Source: Pseudomonadota bacterium | GTDB taxonomy: Bacteria; Desulfobacterota; BSN033; WVXP01; G020346125 | Reading direction: 5' to 3' | DNA: 6,898 bases | NCBI GenBank assembly: GCA_030672465.1 | Contig: DAOVGJ010000008.1 | Location: 1 to 6,898 of the forward strand | Shown here: one piece after another, positions 6,387 to 6,898 of the stretch | Position numbering within the stretch: the stretch's first letter is position 1 | Layout of the letters: each line of letters starts with the position of its first letter | The notes under the pieces: model-generated | What the model was told of the DNA's origin: nothing | Databases searched by the model: none | Seen by the model: the letters and a program-made list of their open reading frames with translations, nothing else | Made by a program: the position numbers and the translations under genes

Positions 6387-6466
6387 TTTCCTGGAGAATA
6401 TCTTTGTCCCTTCGCTTCGGTGCTTTGCGGTCTATTGCCCAGATTCCCTTTCGCTCACTGAAAAGA
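6387..6466. repeat. dispersed repeat family 1, copy B
   Basis: Direct-orientation partner of the copy at 1113-1190. The core 6404-6466 differs at 8 of 63 positions. It begins 81 nt after the nucleosidase stop. Together copies A and B bracket all complete genes in the window. Confidence 0.8.
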
Positions 6467-6547
6467 CTTTTTGACCATTCTAAAGTTCGCTTCACTGCAA
6501 AAAGTGCCAGGGGCGCTGCTTCGTACCATAACGCCTTAGCATGTGCA

Positions 6548-6597
6548 GCACTCCAACCGCATGACTGCAACACCGCAGCACTGCAGCACCGAATAAC
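6548..6597 (-). repeat. short degenerate units related to repeat family 2, inverted
   Basis: Read on the minus strand, 6572-6597 matches family 2 at 2828-2853 in about 22 of 26 positions, including an exact AGTGCTGCGGT. A second, poorer unit, ATGCGGTTGGAGTGCTGC, follows at about 6548-6565. They look like decayed, inverted partial copies of the family 2 core. Confidence 0.5.
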
Positions 6598-6607
6598 TTC
6601 GTGCTCC

Positions 6608-6861
6608 AGGGAACCTGGGCAACGACCGTTTCCGAAATGGCCGGTTCGGGGTTTGCAGGCTTCGTCGTGAGCGTTCGGCCGAGCTCACGCCGAGGGCCTT
6701 CGACCCGGAGCCCTTCGGCGGTGAGCTCAGGGCCGAACTGCTCAGACCGAAGGGCTCAGCCGAACGGTGGGTAATACTTACCCCTTCCGGCCGAGTTTGG
6801 GTACTGCCGTTATGTGGTGACTTAGTGCTGCGGTTTGAAGGATGGCATTACGCTCAGGGAC
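6608..6861. repeat. dispersed repeat family 2, copy D (interrupted)
   Basis: Left part 6608-6660 and right part 6769-6861 correspond to 2738-2788 and 2789-2880. The right part is about 91% identical. Between them lies a 108-nt block absent from the other copy. The repeat is in the same orientation as its partner, so the pair brackets the miaA-to-nucleosidase cluster. Confidence 0.78.
6661..6768. repeat. GC-rich palindromic block inside repeat copy D
   Basis: The arm 6673-6697 (begins GTTCGGCCGAGCTCAC) pairs with 6710-6738 (ends GTGAGCTCAGGGCCGAAC) with only a few 1-2 nt bulges, across a loop of about 12 nt. A third arm, GCTCAGCCGAACG (6754-6766), can alternatively pair with CGTTCGGCCGAGC (6672-6684) in 12 of 13 positions. 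This resembles REP/BIME-like mobile palindromic units. No coding capacity. Confidence 0.75.
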
Positions 6862-6898
6862 GTGGGTGTTCACCTAAGAAAAAAACGACACGCGGGGA

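Larger units (their letters stand above)
6306..6898. other. repeat-rich non-coding region after the operon
   Basis: 593 nt with no convincing gene and no clear terminator directly after the nucleosidase stop. In order it holds repeat copy B, short GCAGCAC-rich degenerate units, and repeat copy D interrupted by a GC-rich palindromic block. Open frames at 6145-6573 (minus) and 6383-6670 (plus) translate repeats and show no family resemblance or good start. Confidence 0.65.

Noticed and set aside
6145..6573. Minus-strand open frame of 142 codons
   Set aside because: Its C-terminal part is antisense to the nucleosidase and its N-terminal part translates repeats; no domain is recognisable.
6541..6600. 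Possible CRISPR or tandem repeat array
   Set aside because: The GCAGCAC-rich words are irregularly spaced and degenerate, with no constant repeat length or spacer pattern.
6862..6886. Possible terminator near the right edge (GGTGTTCACC then an A-run)
   Set aside because: The stem is 4 bp with a 2-nt loop, and the run is A rather than T on the strand that would be transcribed from the operon.

Overview
The window reads as ordinary bacterial chromosome, probably from a Desulfobacterota-type (deltaproteobacterial) organism or a related Gram-negative. The reasons are a periplasmic RND-type adaptor, an Hfq with the N-terminal pattern NIQDQFLN, a stand-alone Fis-type helix-turn-helix protein, and intergenic regions carrying short degenerate GC-rich repeats. 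The lineage is an inference; no rRNA or other taxonomic marker is present.

Layout. (1) Positions 1-1019, minus strand: 5' part of an RND efflux membrane-fusion (adaptor) protein that runs off the left edge. (2) 1020-1346: divergent intergenic region with a candidate promoter facing each way and one copy (A) of a dispersed repeat. (3) 1347-2262, plus strand: two overlapping genes, a small exported protein of unknown function and a HAD-superfamily nucleotidase-like hydrolase. They end at a terminator-like hairpin. (4) 2283-2594, minus strand: a small Fis-type DNA-binding protein, convergent with the HAD gene. (5) 2595-2958: intergenic region with a candidate promoter for the Fis-type gene and copy C of a second dispersed repeat. 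(6) 2959-6305, plus strand: a compact five-gene cluster, miaA, hfq, scpB, rluB and a phosphorylase-superfamily nucleosidase, with gaps of 10, 28 and 22 nt and a final 4-nt overlap. (7) 6306-6898: about 590 bp without a convincing gene. It holds repeat copies B and D, short GCAGCAC-rich degenerate units, and a 108-nt GC-rich palindromic block that interrupts copy D.

How the genes work together. The cluster joins RNA modification (MiaA on tRNA, RluB on 23S rRNA), post-transcriptional regulation (Hfq), chromosome segregation (ScpB) and nucleoside or cofactor metabolism (the nucleosidase). It looks like a housekeeping operon. miaA-hfq and scpB-rluB are each familiar pairs, here placed end to end, without scpA beside scpB. 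The adaptor gene belongs to a separate, divergent efflux operon.

I found no clear new defence, mobile or RNA system. The most notable items are the two families of short direct repeats bracketing the genes, the palindrome inserted in one repeat copy, non-standard residues on the Hfq distal face, the exported-protein/HAD pair, and the nucleosidase with intact catalytic residues and an extended C-terminus.
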